From Leucobacter coleopterorum (GTDB lineage Bacteria; Actinomycetota; Actinomycetes; Actinomycetales; Microbacteriaceae), in the NCBI RefSeq assembly GCF_011382985.1, contig NZ_CP049933.1, positions 2,604,001-2,668,000 of the forward strand: a DNA stretch of 64,000 nt, in the 5' to 3' direction. The position numbers and the translations under genes are program-made. The notes beneath the pieces are model-generated. The model saw only the letters and a program-made list of their open reading frames with translations, searched no databases and had not been told where the DNA came from. Each line of letters opens with the position of its first letter. Position 1 is the stretch's first letter. Positions 38,570 to 46,566 of the stretch are shown piece after piece.

Positions 38570-38641
38570 TGACCCCAACGGGATTCGAACCCGTGCTGCC
38601 GCCGTGAAAGGGCGGTGTCCTAGGCCGCTAAACGATGGGCC
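38570..38641 (-). tRNA. tRNA-Glu (anticodon TTC), one base short in the acceptor stem
   Basis: 72 nt as written. Anticodon loop CTTTCAC with TTC, T arm ACGGGTTCGAATCCCGT. The acceptor 5' strand reads GGCCCAT while the 3' strand is TGGGGTC, leaving two mismatches. One more C (GGCCCCA, plus-strand GGG at 38637-38639) pairs all seven positions and gives the standard actinobacterial tRNA-Glu. First gene of the operon. Confidence 0.9.
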
Positions 38642-38755
38642 GAAGTGATTTCTCACTTGCTACCGAGATGAAAGCTTATGCTGAATTGGTGCCGGTGCGC
38701 AAATCGCCACGATGAAAGTGAGATCCCTGGCGTGTCGCACCACCCGACAGCCACC

Positions 38756-39039
38756 TCACCCGCCCAGCGCGCGCTGCACTCTGCTCAGCGAGATGTTCTC
38801 TTGAACCATTACGCCATAGCTTGTGCGCTGCTCGAGGTGATACCCCATGCGCCCCTGGCTCAATAGTGCAATGAGATGCGGTTGCGAGGCATCCCAAAGC
38901 AGCCATGTCGGCTGCCCCCAGCGTTCTTTCCTAGGAAAGTAACCTCAATGTCACGGTTTCCGACCTGCTGGATACCTGGCATCAGGTGTTCTGTTGAGAG
39001 GGCGACAGTACCATTCCCCGGATGCTGCATCTCGCTCAT
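38756..39039 (-). CDS. Small hypothetical protein, one-base frameshift
   Basis: As written, an ATG at 39037-39039 opens MSEMQHPGNGTVALSTEHLM and the frame ends early. Adding one G to GGGGG (plus-strand CCCCC at 38915-38919) joins FLGKNAG to GQPTWLLWDASQPHLIALLS, then GRMGYHLEQRTSYGVMVQEN and a stop at 38756-38758, 94 residues in all. The joined sequence has even amino-acid use and no low-complexity bias, which is why I think it real. I do not recognise a family. It reads toward the tRNA operon. Confidence 0.5.
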
Positions 39040-39112
39040 GGCTCAATCCTAGCGAACGGTTGGCGGGGAGTGACAATAACGCACATAATTCTTGTAGCAA
39101 AGCACTCTCGCT

Positions 39113-40423
39113 TCACGCCCCCGCAAAAAACGCCGCGGCCGCCTTCGCTAGGCCGTGCAGATCGTCCACGTGCGCGAGCTCTCGAGCCGAGTGCATCGAG
39201 AGCAGTGGCACACCCACATCGACCGTTCGGATCCCCAGCCGGGTTGCCGTTAATGGCCCGATTGTAGATCCGCACGGCACCGTGTTGTTTGACACAAACT
39301 CCTGCGTCGCGACCCCCGCAGCATCGCACACACGCTGCCACAGAGCGGCCCCGTGCGCGTCGCTCGCGTAACGCTGGTTAGCGTTTACCTTCAGCATCGG
39401 CCCATGCCCCGCAAGCGGCCTCACACGGGGGTCGTGCTTCTCAGGGTAGTTCGGGTGCACTGAATGCCCCGCGTCCGCAGAAATACACCAGGACGCAGCA
39501 AGCGCCCTGGCAGCGTCTTCAGCCGAGGCACCCAGTCCGTCTCGGATCCTCGCCAACACGTCTTCAAGAAACGGTCCGCAGGCACCGGAGCGCGTCTCTG
39601 ACCCGAGCTCTTCGTGGTCGAACGCCGCGAGAACCGAGATTGTGCCGGGAGCTGGTTTCTCGCCGAGCAGTGCAACAAGCCCGGCAAATGTCGAACTGAG
39701 GTTATCGAGGCGCGGCGAAGCGAACAGCTCTTGGTGAACGCCGATGCGAGCGGGCGCCTGGGTATCAAAGAAACGCACGTCAAGCGCCGCAATATCTTCG
39801 GGCAGGATCGCGGAGCGCGCCCGCTTCGCGGCGGCACAGAGCGCACCGAGCACCGAGGTACCCTCCCCCGCGATTCCAAGCACGGGCTGCACGTGGCGCT
39901 GTCGATCGAGTGTGAGGCCTGAGTTTGCCTCTCGATCGAGGTGAATCGCAAGTTGCGGAATGCGTGCGACCGCACCCGTGGAGACCAGGTGCTCGGCGCC
40001 ATCCTGGGTCAGGATACGACCGGCCATGCCAAGATCCCGATCCAACCACGAGTTGATCAACGGCCCGCCATAAATCTCGACACCCGCCTGCGCCCAACCA
40101 TCGGCGACAAAATCTGGCTGTGGTTTCAGCACAAATCCGGGTGAGTCAGTGTGGGTACCGAAGACCCGCACCGGACTCGTCTCCGTCACCCCTTCGCCTG
40201 CGCGCCACGCGATCACCGCGCCGTCGCGCACGACAACACCGCTTGATCCAGAGGTCACCCCGGGCCAGGCATCGGTCTCGTCAAGCTGCGTGAATCCACC
40301 CCCTACGAGCACACCGGCGATCGCCGCAGCCGCGTGATACGAGCTCGGAGCAGCCGCCACGAACCCAGCAAACTCACCTATGTAGTCGTCCCGATCCCGC
40401 AGCAGCCGCTCCATGTCGCTCAT
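39113..40423 (-). CDS. M18 family aminopeptidase (aspartyl aminopeptidase type)
   Basis: 436 residues. M18 motifs: THTDSPGFVLKP (first zinc His), FDHEELGSETRSGACGPF (Glu pair), CISADAGHSVHPNYPEKHDP and PLLSMHSARELAHVDD (last His). These two-zinc enzymes remove N-terminal acidic residues from peptides in the cytosol. The ATG overlaps the stop of the leucyl aminopeptidase gene upstream, so two cytosolic aminopeptidases share one operon, in line with the peptide-import genes at the start of the window. Confidence 0.95.
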   Translation of the reverse strand: MSDMERLLRDRDDYIGEFAGFVAAAPSSYHAAAAIAGVLVGGGFTQLDETDAWPGVTSGSSGVVVRDGAVIAWRAGEGVTETSPVRVFGTHTDSPGFVLKPQPDFVADGWAQAGVEIYGGPLINSWLDRDLGMAGRILTQDGAEHLVSTGAVARIPQLAIHLDREANSGLTLDRQRHVQPVLGIAGEGTSVLGALCAAAKRARSAILPEDIAALDVRFFDTQAPARIGVHQELFASPRLDNLSSTFAGLVALLGEKPAPGTISVLAAFDHEELGSETRSGACGPFLEDVLARIRDGLGASAEDAARALAASWCISADAGHSVHPNYPEKHDPRVRPLAGHGPMLKVNANQRYASDAHGAALWQRVCDAAGVATQEFVSNNTVPCGSTIGPLTATRLGIRTVDVGVPLLSMHSARELAHVDDLHGLAKAAAAFFAGA

Positions 40424-41928
40424 GCTCCGGCAGGTGCTTCGAACGCTGCGGCAAACTCAACGAGCAGGCGCGCGCCGAATCCGGTGGATCCGACTGAGCG
40501 CCACAGGTCGTCGCTCTCTGCCTGCATGGTGCCCGCGATGTCGAGGTGGCCCCAAGGCAGGCCGTCAACAAACTCATTCAAGAAAAGCCCCGCAAGGATT
40601 ACCCCCGCGTACTGTCCACCAATGTTCGACAGGTCAGCCGTGTTCGACTTCAGTTGGTCGCGGTAACGGTGGTCAAGTGGGAAGCGCCAGATGTTTTCGT
40701 CCGTCGTATCGGCGGCGGCCTGCAGCTGCGCCGCGATGGAGTCGTTGTTGGCAAGCATTGCCGCCGTGCGAGTGCCGAGCGCCATCATGGCGGCTCCGGT
40801 GAGCGTCGCGATGTCGACGATCGCGTCGGGGCGCTGTGTCTCTTCTGTGGCGAGCACGAGTCCGTCAGCCATGACCAGGCGGCCCTCGGCGTCTGTGTTC
40901 TTCACCTCGACGGTCTTGCCACCACGAATAGTGAGCACGTCACCCAGCTTGGTGGCACTACCCGAGGGCATATTGTCGGTGCACATGAGCCAACCGGTCA
41001 CGGCGGTCTTGACGCCGAGCTCGCGCAGCGCGGTCATCGACGAGAACACTGCGGCGGCACCCATCATGTCGAACTTCATGGCCGCATGCATTGCGTTGGA
41101 GGGCTTCAGGCTGATGCCGCCCGAGTCGTACATGATGCCCTTACCGATGAGCGCAAGGTGCCCCTCGGGGTCGGCGGGCTGGTACGACAGCTTAATCATG
41201 CGGGGCTCTTCGATGCTGCCAGCATTCACACCGAGCAGGCCCCCACAGCCGAGTTCCATGAGCGCGGTGCGGTCGAAAACCTCGACCTTGAGGCCGTAGG
41301 CGGGAGCGACGCGCTCGATTACGCTGGCAAACTTCTCTGCGCTCAGATGGCGCGGCGGGGTGTTCGCAAGATCCCGCGCAATGCCGGCGGTGCGGGCGAG
41401 GATCTGCGCGCGCTCCACGCCCTGCTTCGCGGCCGCCTCGTCGCCAGCGCCGACACCCAGCAGCAGGCTGTCGAGCGCAACGGTCTTCGGGTCGCTCTTC
41501 AGCGCGTCAAAACGGTAGCGGGCGAGCAGGGCACCCTCGGTAGCGGCAATCGCTGCCTCGTTCGCGCTGAGTTCCGTACTCACAACTCCTGTGAGATCCA
41601 CCGCGAGAGCGCCCGACTCGTTCGCAGCGCGGGTAAACGCGGCGACAGCGTCGCGGAGCGTTGCAGCGGTGGTGATGCCCTCACCAACACCAACGAGCAC
41701 TCGCAACTGCTCACCGGGGAGCACAAGCGTCTGGTTCTTGCCCGAGGTAAATCCGGCCGCGGCGAGCGCCTCGCGACTCAGGCCAACCTCGGGGAGTTCG
41801 CCTTCTTTCGTCACGAAGATGGCACGCACCTGTGCTGCCTCAACATCGGTCGACGAGACAACACGCACGTCAACCGCGAGGCCGAGCGAGGGAACCGGAT
41901 CAAACGAGGGATCAATCACAACAGTCAT
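40420..41928 (-). CDS. pepA: Leucyl aminopeptidase (M17)
   Basis: 502 residues. An N-terminal macrodomain-like half is followed by the M17 catalytic half: LIGKGIMYDSGGISLKPS (metal Lys/Asp), MKFDMMGAAAVF, VKNTDAEGRLVMADGL (signature NTDAEGRL) and GWHLD-like PWGHLDIAGT. Releases N-terminal residues using two metals. The start at 41926-41928 (MTVVIDPSFD) is chosen over an extension to 41985 because homologs start here. First gene of the pair with the M18 enzyme. Confidence 0.95.
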   Translation of the reverse strand: MTVVIDPSFDPVPSLGLAVDVRVVSSTDVEAAQVRAIFVTKEGELPEVGLSREALAAAGFTSGKNQTLVLPGEQLRVLVGVGEGITTAATLRDAVAAFTRAANESGALAVDLTGVVSTELSANEAAIAATEGALLARYRFDALKSDPKTVALDSLLLGVGAGDEAAAKQGVERAQILARTAGIARDLANTPPRHLSAEKFASVIERVAPAYGLKVEVFDRTALMELGCGGLLGVNAGSIEEPRMIKLSYQPADPEGHLALIGKGIMYDSGGISLKPSNAMHAAMKFDMMGAAAVFSSMTALRELGVKTAVTGWLMCTDNMPSGSATKLGDVLTIRGGKTVEVKNTDAEGRLVMADGLVLATEETQRPDAIVDIATLTGAAMMALGTRTAAMLANNDSIAAQLQAAADTTDENIWRFPLDHRYRDQLKSNTADLSNIGGQYAGVILAGLFLNEFVDGLPWGHLDIAGTMQAESDDLWRSVGSTGFGARLLVEFAAAFEAPAGA

Positions 41929-41992
41929 ACTGACAAGCCTAGCCCTGACCCCTGACACACGTGATGTGGATCCTGAACCACTCACCGTAAAA

Positions 41993-42012
41993 CTATATTC
42001 GCGGGAATATAG
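41993..42012. promoter_or_regulatory. Inverted repeat before the LLM oxidoreductase gene
   Basis: CTATATTC-GCGG-GAATATAG, a perfect 8-bp repeat with a four-base centre, 27 bases before the ATG at 42039. TATATT inside it could be the -10 element, so a repressor bound here would block transcription. No regulator gene is adjacent. Confidence 0.5.
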
Positions 42013-42038
42013 CTTGGCCCACCCCAGTTACACCCGGC

Positions 42039-43088
42039 ATGAGAGCATTCGGATTCCTATCTTTCGGCCATTACGGCCCCGTGCCCGGCTCGCGCGTGCG
42101 CACCGCTGGCGACATGCTGAAGCAGACCATCGAGCTCGCAGAGGGGGCCGACGAGATCGGCGTCAACGGGGCCTATGTTCGCGTGCATCACTTTGCACGT
42201 CAGGCTGCCTCGCCGATCCCGCTACTCACCACAATGGCCGCCCGCACAAAGCGGATTGAGGTGGGCACCGGCGTCGTCGACATGCGCTACGAAAACCCGC
42301 TGTACCTCGCAGAGGAAGCTGCCGCGCTCGACCTCATCTCAGACGGCAGGCTCGCGCTCGGTGTAAGCCGGGGATCACCCGAAACCGCACTGCGCGGTTA
42401 CGAGGCATTTGGGTACACGGGTTCCGAGGATCCTCGCGGTGCCGACCTCGCCCGCGACAAGTTCGAGCTGTTCATGCGGGCGATTGACGGCGAGAAGCTC
42501 GTTGAGAGCGACACGCAGATGACTCCGCCGGGTCGCCTCGCGATCGAGCCACAGTCCCCCACGCTGCGCGATCACGTTTGGTGGGGTGCGGGATCCCGAG
42601 ACACCGCCGAGTGGGTCGGCCGCCAGGGGCTCAACCTGATGAGTTCGACACTGCTCACCGAGGCAGACGGGCGCCCGTTCGACGTGCTGCAGCGCGAGCA
42701 GATCGATCGTTTTCGTGAGGCCTATCGCGCCGCCGGGCACACGGGATCGCCACGCGTTTCGGTGAGCCGCAGCGTCTTTCCGATCGTCTCGGCCGAGGAT
42801 GAGATGTATTTTGGGGTGCGCTCGGGGCATAGCCAGGATCAAATCGGCGTGATCGACGGGTTCCGCTCGACATTTGGCAAGACCTACGCTGACGCGCCGG
42901 ATCGGCTCGTTGAGCAGTTACTCGCTGACGAAGCGGTGATGTCCGCTGACACGCTCATGCTGACGATCCCGAACCAGCTCGGAGCAGAGTACAACCTGCA
43001 CGTGCTGCAGGCCTTCGCCGAGCACGTTGCACCCGCGCTCGGGTGGAAGCCGAACACGGAGGGGCCAGTGCAGGGGTATGCGATCTAG
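42039..43088 (+). CDS. LLM-class flavin-dependent oxidoreductase (luciferase-like)
   Basis: 349 residues. Luciferase-family pattern: FGFLSFGHYGP at the start, EGADEIGVNGAYVRVHHFARQAASP (the HHF element), KRIEVGTGVVDMRYENPLYLAEEAAALDLIS and RLALGVSRGSPETA. It uses FMNH2 or F420; LLM enzymes oxidise varied small molecules. The last ~35 codons (NQLGAEYNLHVLQAFAEHVA and on) are found again at two places downstream, described as repeat units 1 to 3. No Shine-Dalgarno is evident; the message may be nearly leaderless. Confidence 0.92.
   Translation: MRAFGFLSFGHYGPVPGSRVRTAGDMLKQTIELAEGADEIGVNGAYVRVHHFARQAASPIPLLTTMAARTKRIEVGTGVVDMRYENPLYLAEEAAALDLISDGRLALGVSRGSPETALRGYEAFGYTGSEDPRGADLARDKFELFMRAIDGEKLVESDTQMTPPGRLAIEPQSPTLRDHVWWGAGSRDTAEWVGRQGLNLMSSTLLTEADGRPFDVLQREQIDRFREAYRAAGHTGSPRVSVSRSVFPIVSAEDEMYFGVRSGHSQDQIGVIDGFRSTFGKTYADAPDRLVEQLLADEAVMSADTLMLTIPNQLGAEYNLHVLQAFAEHVAPALGWKPNTEGPVQGYAI
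42971..43064 (+). repeat. LLM 3'-end repeat, unit 1 (inside the intact gene)
   Basis: Reference copy: the 94 bases encoding NQLGAEYNLHVLQAFAEHVA to KPNTEG. Unit 2 matches 88 of 94 positions by eye. Units 2 and 3 share changes absent from this copy. Confidence 0.85.
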
Positions 43089-43105
43089 CTCGATATTGTG
43101 AAAGA

Positions 43106-43351
43106 GTGGATTCTCTCGATCTGAAACCTGACCTCCTACATACGACACCTCTCGGAGTTGAGCGCATCAATCGCAACCTTTCGCTGATTGAGGAGGACAT
43201 AGTTCAGTGGTGCCGCGAGGTCGTGGCGGTGCGCCTCCTCGACGGGTCGAATATAGAGAGGCGTGGCAAAAACTGGTATGTGGATTGCGGGAAATTCATC
43301 ATGACGATCAATGCACATAGCCACACCATCATTACTGCCCACATGAAATAA
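43106..43351 (+). CDS. DUF3781 family small protein
   Basis: 81 residues from a GTG start 18 bases after the LLM gene. It has LLHTTPLGVERINRNLSL, then SNIERRGKNWYVDCGKFIM and HSHTIITAHMK, the pattern of DUF3781 proteins. Function unknown. It sits between repeat units 1 and 2, so it looks like an inserted cargo gene. Base composition is lower in GC than the flanking repeats, which suggests separate origin. Confidence 0.7.
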   Translation: MDSLDLKPDLLHTTPLGVERINRNLSLIEEDIVQWCREVVAVRLLDGSNIERRGKNWYVDCGKFIMTINAHSHTIITAHMK

Positions 43352-43460
43352 CTCCCGAGCTTCACGCTTACGAGTTCTGCATTCTCAGCTTTACCCGAAA
43401 CGTGCACCGGAGCATTATGGTCCATATGTGGGATTGACCGCAGTTCTGCTGACAGCAATC

Positions 43461-43573
43461 GAACCAACTCGGTGCGGAGTGCAACCTGGACGTGCCGCAG
43501 GCCTTCGCCGAGCACGTTGCACCCGCGCTCGGGTGGAAGCCGAACACGGAGGGGCGGTGGTGCGGGACTCGCT
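43461..43573 (+). repeat. LLM 3'-end repeat, unit 2
   Basis: About 94 bases aligned with unit 1 with six differences, plus about 20 bases shared only with unit 3 (GGGGCGGTGGTGCGGGACTC). Weaker similarity to unit 1 reaches upstream to about 43446. The copied reading frame is still open (LGAECNLDVPQAFAEHVAPA) but has no start. Confidence 0.85.
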
Positions 43574-43629
43574 CTGAGTCCACCGCCTGTCATTTCAACA
43601 GATTCCCTCCTCTCGAATAAAGTGGCCGT

Positions 43630-44205
43630 ATGACTTCGAGCGTTCCCGTCCTTCGTCCGAAGTTCGGGGTTCGCTTGATTGCGCTGCTCCTGGACTATGC
43701 GGTGATCCTGGGCTGGATGTTGGTGCTCGCCATATCAACGCTCGTCCCCTACTCAATCACGGGTGAATTCTTCGACTGGCTGGCTCTGGGCACCGCCGGG
43801 GCACAGTTCCTCGGGTTTCTTCTGTTGGTGCTACCTGTGGGCATCTACCTCTATGTAGGCGAAGCCTCTACAAGACAGGCAACCGTGGGCAAAAGAGTCC
43901 TTGGCCTGCGGGTCGTAGATGCGATGAATGAGAACCGACCTTCACGGCTCCGGATCGTTATCCGCACCATCGTCAAACTACTCCCCTGGGAGATCGCCCA
44001 TTTTGTGGTGTGGAATATCGTCGCGAATGCTGCGAACGGCGAATTCGAGTTCCCACTCTGGCTAATGGTCACAGCTGTCGCAGCCAACCTGATTCCATTT
44101 GTCTACATTGCGTTTGTCGCATTTCAGAAAGACAGGCGAGGACCCCACGATCTCGTAGCCGGCACTCGGGTAGTTGTAAGTACAAGGCAGAAGCTCGATG
44201 GCTGA
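43630..44205 (+). CDS. RDD family membrane protein
   Basis: 191 residues. RDD pattern: FGVRLIALLLDYAVILGWML at the start (R and DD-equivalent residues), two further helices, then ATVGKRVLGLRVVD and FQKDRRGPHDLVAGTRVV. Several RDD proteins are sodium/proton antiporters; others have no known role. It lies between repeat units 2 and 3 and is the largest cargo gene of that region. Confidence 0.85.
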   Translation: MTSSVPVLRPKFGVRLIALLLDYAVILGWMLVLAISTLVPYSITGEFFDWLALGTAGAQFLGFLLLVLPVGIYLYVGEASTRQATVGKRVLGLRVVDAMNENRPSRLRIVIRTIVKLLPWEIAHFVVWNIVANAANGEFEFPLWLMVTAVAANLIPFVYIAFVAFQKDRRGPHDLVAGTRVVVSTRQKLDG

Positions 44206-44220
44206 GCCTGGGCACCGTCG

Positions 44221-44338
44221 CAGGCAACTCGGAGCGGAGTGCAACTTGCACGTGCCGCAGGCCTCCGCCGAGCACATTGCACCCGCGCTCGGGTGGAAGC
44301 CGAGCGCGGAGGGGCGGTTGTGGGGGACGCGGTTTAGG
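44221..44338 (+). repeat. LLM 3'-end repeat, unit 3
   Basis: More diverged copy (LGAECNLHVPQASAEHIAPA, then GWKPSAEGRLWGTRF). It shares with unit 2 the bases giving AEC, VPQ and EGR, and the GGGGCGGT extension, so units 2 and 3 are closer to each other than to the gene end. The frame stays open to a stop at about 44402. Confidence 0.8.
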
Positions 44339-44368
44339 CCGCACAAACCCGACGTCGCTGCTCTGGAA

Positions 44369-44827
44369 CTACAGAACCAGCTTCATAAACACACTGTTTG
44401 AGTCCTCGCTATACGACCCAAACGGCGGACACTCCTGAAACCCCGCGGCCCTGTAGAGCTTTCTCGCCGCGGCGAAGAACTCCATGGTTCCCGTTTCAAG
44501 AAACACCTCGCTGATCCCTCTTGCCCGCGCATCTTCGAGAGCGTGCTGCAACAGCCGGGAAGCAATCCCCTGTCCACGCCGCGCGGGGTCGGTGCGCATG
44601 CTCTTCAACTCTTCGCACCCCTCCCCGCACCCCGCGAGCGCAACGGTTCCGACGATTCGCTCGTCATCAACCGCACTCCACATGCGTACTTCTGGACGCT
44701 GCAGAGCGCTCAGATCCAACGCATGACGGCTCTCGATGGGAGCGGTTGGGGCGAGGTCGGCCAGGTGATCCTCGAGAAATGAAATGAGTCGCTGGTCGTG
44801 AAAATCCGCGGGGATAATGTTTATCAC
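44369..44827 (-). CDS. GNAT family acetyltransferase
   Basis: About 152 residues. GNAT core: IVGTVALAGCGEGCEELKSMRTDPARRGQGIASRLLQHAL (acetyl-CoA loop RRGQGIAS), then VFLETGTMEFFAAARKLYRAAGF, close to the YjcF/phosphinothricin-type layout. The start is uncertain: GTG at 44825-44827 (VINIIPADFHD) fits homologs, but a GTG 15 codons upstream is in frame and neither has a clear ribosome-binding site. Substrate unknown. Confidence 0.85.
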   Translation of the reverse strand: MINIIPADFHDQRLISFLEDHLADLAPTAPIESRHALDLSALQRPEVRMWSAVDDERIVGTVALAGCGEGCEELKSMRTDPARRGQGIASRLLQHALEDARARGISEVFLETGTMEFFAAARKLYRAAGFQECPPFGSYSEDSNSVFMKLVL

Positions 44828-44903
44828 CCCACCAGTAAAGCACGCTGCCGCCGCTCCCCTGATGGGGACCACGCAAGCATCTCATGACCTCTACGATGAT
44901 TGA

Positions 44904-45389
44904 ATGCAGACGAACGAGAGGATCGAATCGGCGATCCGCCAGGGGAGCATTCCCGACGACATTGAAGTGTGTGTCGAGATCTGGGTAAACGCCCTGCAGG
45001 CGCGGGACGGCGCAGTTGACGCAGAGTCCATGGCACAGAGAGTGCGTTCTTCGTTCGAGCGTCCGATCGTCAGATTCGCCATTACAGATGCGCCACACCG
45101 TGGGTTCGCACTGGTGGAGAGCGGTCTCGCTGACCCTGCGGAGGCATTCTTGCATTATCTGGCAGTTGATCCTGCAACAACCAAGCGTGGTTTGGGGCGC
45201 GCACTGCTCGCAGACGCCATTGAGCACACGGGTCGCCGCGGGTTCCGGTCGCTAATGCTGGAAGTGCGCGCCAACAACACACGCGCAATCGAGTTGTACA
45301 CACGAGCGGGTTTTGTGCCGTTCGGGGAGCCAGTTCCCCACCCGCTTGCCGGGTATCCAATGCAGGCGTATCGACTTACGCTTCAGTAG
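44904..45389 (+). CDS. GNAT family acetyltransferase
   Basis: 161 residues. LHYLAVDPATTKRGLGRALLADAIEHT carries the acetyl-CoA loop TKRGLGRALL; MLEVRANNTRAIELYTRAGFVPFGEPV is the usual late motif. Typical of small-amine or antibiotic-type acetyltransferases. First of three same-strand GNAT genes (44.9-46.5 kb); it is divergent from the GNAT gene at 44369. Confidence 0.87.
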   Translation: MQTNERIESAIRQGSIPDDIEVCVEIWVNALQARDGAVDAESMAQRVRSSFERPIVRFAITDAPHRGFALVESGLADPAEAFLHYLAVDPATTKRGLGRALLADAIEHTGRRGFRSLMLEVRANNTRAIELYTRAGFVPFGEPVPHPLAGYPMQAYRLTLQ

Positions 45390-45501
45390 ATGTTCCTAGT
45401 TCGTGTGCCATAGGCGAGGATGAAGTGGCCCATAAAGTCGCGACTCCCAACAAGGAAAGCCCGCTGACACTTGAGCCACTCGGTGCCGCGATAATGGATC
45501 A

Positions 45502-45960
45502 GTGCACAACAACGTAGGTGGGTTGACGATTCGCCCCTGTAGTGGGGCTGCAGAGTACCCACAGCTGGTGGAGATCTGGCGCAGCGCAGTTCGGGCGACC
45601 CATGACTTTCTTGAGGAGTCCGACTTCGAGCGCATCGAAGCCAACCTTGCTTCAGCGTATTTTCCGGCGGTGACGCTTCTTGTCGCTGAGCGGGGCGGTC
45701 AATCCTTGGGGTTCGCCGGAATCGCCGAGGGGTCGCTCGAAATGCTCTTTGTCTCGGACGATGCCCGCGGAAAAGGGGTCGGTTCCGCCCTGCTTGCTGA
45801 AGCCATCTCCCACCGCGGCGTAACCATGGTCGACGTCAACGAGCAGAACCCTGCCGCGCTCGGGTTCTACCTCAGTCGCGGTTTCGTGCAGGTCGGTCGG
45901 AGCGAACTTGACGGCGATGGGTTGCCCTACCCAATTCTTCATCTGCAGCTTCCGGGCTGA
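45502..45960 (+). CDS. GNAT family acetyltransferase (YjaB-like)
   Basis: 152 residues from GTG at 45502, or about 144 from TTG in MTIRPCSGAAEYPQLVEIW, which has AGGTGGG just upstream. The pattern YPQLVEIWRSAVRATHDFLEESDF is that of YjaB-type acetyltransferases; acetyl-CoA loop DDARGKGVGSALL, then MVDVNEQNPAALGFYLSRGF. Substrate unknown. Confidence 0.85.
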   Translation: MHNNVGGLTIRPCSGAAEYPQLVEIWRSAVRATHDFLEESDFERIEANLASAYFPAVTLLVAERGGQSLGFAGIAEGSLEMLFVSDDARGKGVGSALLAEAISHRGVTMVDVNEQNPAALGFYLSRGFVQVGRSELDGDGLPYPILHLQLPG

Positions 45961-46009
45961 AGGACCGTCACGGAGGGACGCGGTCTCAGCCGCCTGCCAT
46001 AATCGAAGC

Positions 46010-46522
46010 ATGATTCAGAGCCTGTCGCTGCCGACGATCTTGGATACCCGCGCAGGACCAATCACACTGCGACGCGCTCATACCGACGACATTGCGGCGG
46101 TGCTGGGCTTTCTCTACGACGATCCGATTAGCCAGGCCCGCGGTGACAGCTACGATCCGGCAGACCGCGCAGTCTACGTAGGGGCGCTCGAGGAGATCGC
46201 CCAAAGCCCCCAGAACGAACTCGTCGTCGCCGAGAACGCCGAGGGTACAGTCGTCGGCTGCCTGCAACTCACGACCATCCCAGGGCTGTCACGCAGGGGC
46301 GGCACAAGGCTTCTCGTCGAAAGTGTCCACGTCGCGTCGCAGTTCCAGTCCTCCGGCATCGGCGGTGCAATGATGAAGTGGGTCATGGAAGTCGCCGCCC
46401 CGGCCGTTGGCGCGGCGATGATCCAGCTGACCTCCGATAAGTCGCGGAAAGATGCTCACCGTTTTTACTTGCGGCTCGGATTCATCGATTCCCACGCCGG
46501 GTTCAAGCACAGGGTTGGGTAG
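46010..46522 (+). CDS. GNAT family acetyltransferase
   Basis: 170 residues starting MIQSLSLPTILDTRAGPITL. VESVHVASQFQSSGIGGAMMKWVME holds the acetyl-CoA loop; LTSDKSRKDAHRFYLRLGFIDSHAGFKH is the late motif, close to small phosphinothricin-like GNATs. CATAAT just upstream (45998-46003) may be a -10 close to the start codon, suggesting a very short leader. Confidence 0.87.
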   Translation: MIQSLSLPTILDTRAGPITLRRAHTDDIAAVLGFLYDDPISQARGDSYDPADRAVYVGALEEIAQSPQNELVVAENAEGTVVGCLQLTTIPGLSRRGGTRLLVESVHVASQFQSSGIGGAMMKWVMEVAAPAVGAAMIQLTSDKSRKDAHRFYLRLGFIDSHAGFKHRVG

Positions 46523-46566
46523 CCGCGCAGCGTGACCACATCACAAACTCGAATGAGGCTAGCCAC

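Noticed and set aside
38366..38656. An open frame on the minus strand running through the three tRNA genes
   Set aside because: It reads tRNA sequence; the tRNA cloverleaves explain it fully.
40546..41955. A 469-codon open frame antisense to pepA, and similar long frames antisense to lysS (11205-12203) and the acyl-CoA oxidase gene (59887-60753)
   Set aside because: All mirror well-supported genes and show no family features.
43204..43593. Similar antisense frames over the repeat units (also 44062-44346) that look like a conserved peptide family
   Set aside because: Their likeness comes from the repeated LLM DNA itself, not from selection on the antisense frame.
42971..44338. The three repeat units read as integron attC sites
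   Set aside because: They lack paired core sites with the GTTRRRY pattern and there is no integrase gene in the window; they clearly derive from LLM coding sequence.
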